From positions 124,001 to 188,000 of the forward strand of contig KB295343.1 in NCBI GenBank assembly GCA_000328365.1: DNA of 64,000 nt, read 5' to 3'. Position 1 is the stretch's first letter, and each line of letters begins with the position of its first letter. The DNA comes from Capitella teleta (taxonomy: Eukaryota; Annelida; Polychaeta; Capitellidae). The position numbers and the translations under genes are program-made. Positions 59,501 through 64,000 of this stretch are shown piece after piece. The notes under the pieces were generated by a model, which made no database searches, was not told the DNA's origin, and saw only the letters and a list, made by a program, of their open reading frames with translations.

Positions 59501-61930
59501 TCCCCCTCCCTTTCCTACCACCTCTTCGCTAATAATGGCCATGAAAAACAATGCCCTAATACTTGATCAAATCGTCCCCAGAGGCAGCCGGACGCAGGGC
59601 CAAGCGGTCAACGAACCCGGTCCGACGAGTGCCAAATGCCTGCTGCCAGATGCAATGATTGACTGCTTCCGTCTTCATGCAAGGCCAAGCAATGCCATCC
59701 ATCTGAGTGAGAGATTTTTCTTCTTCTTTATTTCGAGGTTGCTCTGTCCTGTTTTGGACAGCTATTGGTCCCCCAAGTACCGTCCGGTTTGCATTGAAAA
59801 TGTTGTCATGGATTCATGCGTAATATTCAAGTGGGAGGGGCCGATTGGGCGTACAACGCCAGTTTTGTTCTAAATTCTAATCATTGTGGTTTTTAGGGAG
59901 TCATATAATCATATTACTAGCGTACGTAATAGGTCTGCTATTAACTTAGACGAAATCGTTCTAAGTTGGATGGTGTTTGCAGTAGCAACTGCATGAGCTC
60001 ACATTGCGGTCACGTGTGTTATCACGTGGGGCGTGTTGCGTGCTTCACTAATGGCCGACCATCCGGAGCGAGGGCAGAACCGAGACAAACATCTCAGCAG
60101 AATCCATAAACGAGCGATAAAATAATCCTGTAACCCATTAATCATAAATGGCACACCGCCGTCAACTTTAGCTGAGTATACTGCAAAGCGCCGTTCGGCA
60201 GGAGACTCATTTGCATTCACTTCGTGTCGTCAGTAAAACTAAATCTTTATAGCCGCCAGCTTCGTGGAACGGCACTTGATGGCTGCAGGTGTCGCGAGAA
60301 AAATAGCCGCACTTTTACCCCGCGTTGAGAGTTTGTGCTTGGCTCCAAATAAGGGCAGACTGCATGAGGGCCTTCAGTGTACTTATGATAACATAGAGAC
60401 CTCTACGGTTGCATTGTATTATGTCGCACACATATCGACTCAAAGAGCTGCTGGTTAAACCCATGAATCATTGATTTCCACTTCAGTGCGTTCTGAGGGA
60501 CAATTCTGACAGAGGATCACATTCATCGTCACAAGATATGTCCATTAGTGCGCCTGCGACTGTGTTTGGCTTCCAGAGTCATTCCAGTGTGGATTTTTTT
60601 TTTTCGCTCAGAAAAGAGGATTTGAAAAGCGATCCAAAACGGAAATTAAAAGAGTTATGCAGTCAACACAACACGGACATCAGAGCGGAAATAGCAAAGA
60701 TGTGCACGTGAATGAACTCAAGAACCAATGAAATGACTGCATTGAATCTCACTTTGCATGAGCGCTTTCCATAGCTTTCCCCCATTCAGGCTGCTCGTCT
60801 CATCAAATGATTGCTACACTCTTTGATGTTGCGAATGAGATTAAGTAGTCGTTTATTGAATCAATGAAAACAGCACCGCCACCCAATGTCAGCCCAAACC
60901 CTTCAGAGAATGAATTACGTAATTGGATGCGATGGTATGCAAATGGTAGGTGAAGTTCACACGTGGATGGGTTGCGTAGTTTCCCAAGATATATTAAAAC
61001 ATCCGCGGAAAAAAATAGTTCCCCTGGCTACATAGTGCGTTCAAGACTCAAAACAATGCGAAGAACTTTCTTTTCGTGCATGGTACGTTTTTTCGTTGCA
61101 TTATATTTTTGAAACAGTTTTCGCGCTCTCTAAATGTTTCAATTATATGATTTCATAACATTACATGGATAATTGAATGATTAAGTTGTCGACATAATAT
61201 TATTAACGCGTATTATCCTACAATCAGGCAGTCATAAACATGTAATGGTTAACACTAGTCCCCCCCCCACCCCCAGGGTATCACGTGGGCTGTGAGGGAG
61301 CGCATTGTTCTGGTGCGCACGCAGAGCATGTGTCCTCTCACTTCTGACGTAATCATCCTTTATCCAGCCATTCGACAATAACAGTTGATTGTCATCCAAA
61401 GGCTACAATGTAACATCAACGCCCTATTATATAGCCTCGTGTTAATTAGATGTGATCAACGTAAATGGATTTGACGGGAAGCAGAAATTACCATATTACT
61501 AATTGCCCATAGGCCCTTTGTGTAACACCCAGTTGGCCGCTCCGACCGGTGTTGTGGCCGTCGTCTGCCATAGGCCTAAATGTAACTTTAACATAGGCGG
61601 ATTTGTTATAATCAGATATAGCCCTATACTATATATTATGAGCCAGAATATTTAGGTAGATGAACAGAATATATTATAAACAGATAAAAGAGAGAATAAA
61701 GTCCAAGAAACATTATAACACTCCAATCATTAATTACACTGTCTTGAAATGTCTTCATAAGTCACTTCGGTCTCACACGGTATTTTTCAGTCATAATATT
61801 TTATAAAAACTGCATATTTAGCTCACGTAATACACTGAATTAAGGTCGTAAAGAGAAAATATTCAAAATTACTCAATGCCCGTAATACAGAAGAGGTTTA
61901 AGGTACGCGTCAACAATGACCTTTCTGTAC
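56510..61930. other. Intergenic region, nothing firmly recognised
   Basis: Includes a T-rich tract plus GA microsatellite (57790-57874), a T run at 59467-59490, a C run near 61261, a pair of CACGTG E-boxes at 60009-60028, and short open frames without known motifs. Confidence 0.5.
60009..60028 (+). promoter_or_regulatory. Two CACGTG E-boxes 12 bp apart
   Basis: GTCACGTG (60009-60016) and ATCACGTG (60021-60028) are spaced about one helical turn. GTCACGTG is the preferred site of TFEB/MITF- and USF-type bHLH factors. No gene start is identified nearby, so a role is inference. Confidence 0.25.
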
Positions 61931-62686
61931 CTACAGGTCAGTGACACTACTAGTCGATGCACGCACACCCACCATGTCTTTGGGTGACACATGTACTCGG
62001 ACAATATCACATTCCAACGCTTCTTCCTCAATTTCAATTTCCTCTTTCGGTGATGGCAGACTTCTTTTTGAAGGACCTTTGACATCAACATTGATTTTAG
62101 TCATCGGTTTTAGACTCCATCTCCGTTTTTCATCCCGAGGAGAACCTTTACTCGAACTCTTCGAGGGAAACAGACTTGTTTCGATAAGACTAAAGCGCTT
62201 CTTGTTCGGTTTGTCTCCTCCGGAACTCAGACGGCGAAGTGTCGAGATGAACGATCGCTTTTTGCGCTTCTCCTCTTCCTCCTCCTCTTCCTCCTCCTCC
62301 AATTGGCGTCGTTTCTCCGCCTCAGCTTCCACGTTATTCAAATGGTTCACCATCCGCTGCACACTGAAGTACCGCGAATTCTTATCCGGGTCATTCCTGA
62401 AGTTGATGTACTCCTCGTAGCGTCGCTCCTCTTCAATTTCGCGCTTTTCCCGCTTCAGATAAGTGATGATTCCGATAATAATCCCTAGTGAGTAAAACAG
62501 CAGAGTGACCACGATGTACAGGAGGGCGTGTCGGTCCTCCTCTTGCAAACCCAGCGCCTTGGCGGTGGCGTTCACTTCCTTGATTTCAGTGCGAGTAAGA
62601 TTGAGCAACGTTTCACACAGAGAAGACAATGAAGCTGCCATTACGCAATCCGCATTCCACAACACCAACACATATGGCGCAATCAT
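61931..62686 (-). CDS. Single-pass membrane protein resembling KCNE/MPS potassium-channel beta subunits
   Basis: One coding exon, 251 aa from Met at 62686 (a second candidate Met at 62641 gives 236 aa; an AG acceptor at 62723 opens the exon). The layout is that of KCNE/MPS proteins: a short N-terminal ectodomain with two N-glycosylation sequons (NLT, NAT), one TM helix (LLYIVVTLLFYSLGIIIGII), then directly a basic juxtamembrane segment TYLKREKREIEEER and YEEYINFRNDP, compared with KCNE Y.(R/K)SKKREHSNDP..YI. The tail is much longer than in vertebrate KCNEs (103-177 aa): an uninterrupted acidic run (about ten Glu), then basic and Ser-rich stretches (KKRSFIS, RRWSL) with PKA/PKC-like sites. The similarity is a remembered pattern, not a search result; a generic single-pass protein cannot be excluded. 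Confidence 0.45.
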   Translation of the reverse strand: MIAPYVLVLWNADCVMAASLSSLCETLLNLTRTEIKEVNATAKALGLQEEDRHALLYIVVTLLFYSLGIIIGIITYLKREKREIEEERRYEEYINFRNDPDKNSRYFSVQRMVNHLNNVEAEAEKRRQLEEEEEEEEEEKRKKRSFISTLRRLSSGGDKPNKKRFSLIETSLFPSKSSSKGSPRDEKRRWSLKPMTKINVDVKGPSKRSLPSPKEEIEIEEEALECDIVRVHVSPKDMVGVRASTSSVTDL

Positions 62687-62722
62687 GATGGTTGGCACCC
62701 CGTGCAGCACGCACCCTGATTC

Positions 62723-64000
62723 CTGCAAGCACCCTCACATTAACCCAAAGCACCCCGAATCCGTGTGATCCGAATGCTTCCGCCGCACGAGTGAGCTGTC
62801 TCTCACAAAGAAGGAGGCGTTCCCACAGCCATAAAAGTGTCCCCTGCTAAATTGGTATCAACCCACAGAGCACAGCGACCAGGGTGTCCGAACCCATTTT
62901 CTGCCCGATCCTGCAATAAACAATTTTTCTGGTATTCAAATGTGGCGTTTGGTTCTCGCTCTTGACGATCTCTTTCCGAAGTTAATCCCATCAAAACGCT
63001 GCCTGAACATTATATGGGTGTCATCTCATTGAGTTGTAGATCACATATTAATGTCAATTTTGAGGTCATACACCAGAGATATGGTCACGTAAAGTGCGTG
63101 TTGAATCATTTAGAGGAGCCCAGTCGAGCGGACAGGGCGGCCAAAGATGTATTGCACAATGCCCTGGCGTATGTTGCACCACCGCCATTGATGTTCGCAC
63201 TCATTGCAATTGCTTCCTACAACTAAAACGCGTCCTCAGAGAAAAAGGCTGCTCCCAGCGGACCTCTACATCAATGCGGACTCGCACATAAAAGTTTGCT
63301 GAAGGCCTCACTTGGTGACAGGTTATTTGGGGAGGGCGTTGTCCTTGATCAGTTGATACGCGAGTGCTGCATACATGGCGAAACCGATTCACAGACAGCG
63401 AAACGTCGCGTATGTGAAATGATTGAACCCATGCAACACGACCGGCAGTCGCGTCCAATTTGGTTAATTTCTTGTTAATTTGGGTTGGATTGGTGTCTGC
63501 GTGCATTAATATATTGTTCAGTTGCTGCCAACTCGGTAAATACCTGTTTACCTGCATACGAAAAAGACAGCGTGTCTGGGAGGGTAGACGATGCCATCAA
63601 CCAGGCAGGCTGCAGCAGTTGATCTGCGAATATGTATTATACATAAAATGAGCCACGCTAGACCTGATATATGACATCGAATCACCGTGTTAATGATTTC
63701 ACGCACAAAAGCTGATTAAATAATGCATGGCTTCGGTATCATTCGTTCCATTATTTCATATTAATCTTTTGCAATAAAAATAAAGACCTATCGCATCGGT
63801 TTCATCTGAGATCCTCGATCATTAATTAAATCCTTTCTTGCGTGCCAGCAATTTCTAAATTACTTTTGGATTGTTTTTTTTTATTTAAGAATAAGTGGTA
63901 TGGTTGTATTACATGGGCTTATTGGGATGAATGAGGATGCCAATGAATAGTTGACAACTCTCGCTGGCAGTTACCCAATGAATGGCACAATTGTGGTTTC
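62723..64000. other. Right edge, no gene recognised
   Basis: The 5' flank of the KCNE-like gene and beyond. Short open frames only; no familiar motif, RNA gene or repeat seen. Confidence 0.5.

Noticed and set aside
59385-59873. 162-codon open frame with a poly-Phe tract
   Set aside because: Driven by a T homopolymer and pyrimidine-rich low complexity; no recognisable protein features.

Overview
This window is eukaryotic nuclear DNA, AT-rich, from an invertebrate animal. I cannot name the species. Genes are split by conventional GT-AG introns, most of them only 45-70 nt, with a few long ones loaded with transposon debris. Five protein genes can be modelled exon by exon with consistent phases; a sixth, at the right end, is a single coding exon.

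Layout. (1) 1-6.3 kb, + strand: eight coding exons of an ethanolaminephosphotransferase (EPT1/SELENOI family). Its short first exon was not found. The 1-3.9 kb stretch upstream looks like its first intron, carrying a decayed pogo/Tigger-type transposase and a fragment of a SAMD3-like multicopy family. The reading frame ends in TGA where vertebrate SELENOI has its selenocysteine UGA. (2) 6.3-16.3 kb: no firm gene, one 50-base assembly gap, diverged repeats. (3) 16.3-17.2 kb, - strand: a compact four-exon gene for a 129-aa SnoaL/NTF2-like protein with a 13-nt first coding exon. (4) 19.9-21.0 kb: a Tc1/mariner-type relic with long terminal inverted repeats, abutting a small palindromic-ended MITE. 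(5) 22.0-29.9 kb, - strand: a complete 18-exon MATE (SLC47-like) transporter, 579 aa, whose introns hold a second MITE copy, a tRNA-like SINE head, a long AAT/ATT palindrome next to an assembly gap, and a minisatellite grown from a splice acceptor. (6) 34.0-36.1 kb, - strand: a secreted, probably GPI-anchored ~710-aa cysteine-rich protein of the DUF7042-7045 type, in one coding exon. (7) 36-48.7 kb: gene-poor, with a LINE 3' fragment, a 31-bp satellite array (44.58-45.17 kb), a hAT-like foldback MITE with a perfect 21-bp stem and TTCG loop, and a second Tc1-type relic. (8) 48.7-54.0 kb, - strand: a complete 15-exon cytosolic carboxypeptidase 5 (CCP5/AGBL5-like), 1108 aa. (9) 54-61.9 kb: intergenic, with two decayed LINE reverse-transcriptase fragments. 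(10) 61.9-62.7 kb, - strand: a single-pass membrane protein resembling the KCNE/MPS potassium-channel beta subunits, with an acidic, basic and Ser-rich tail.

The genes do not form an operon or a shared pathway: lipid synthesis, drug/cation export, tubulin deglutamylation, a secreted surface protein, a possible ion-channel subunit and an NTF2-fold protein. I saw no new multi-gene system. The most interesting points are the candidate recoded TGA in EPT1, AG acceptors sitting 7-8 nt upstream of start codons in two genes (trans-splicing or 5'UTR introns), MATE binding-site changes, the acceptor-derived minisatellite, and the KCNE-like gene. All homology statements come from remembered family sequences, not from database searches.
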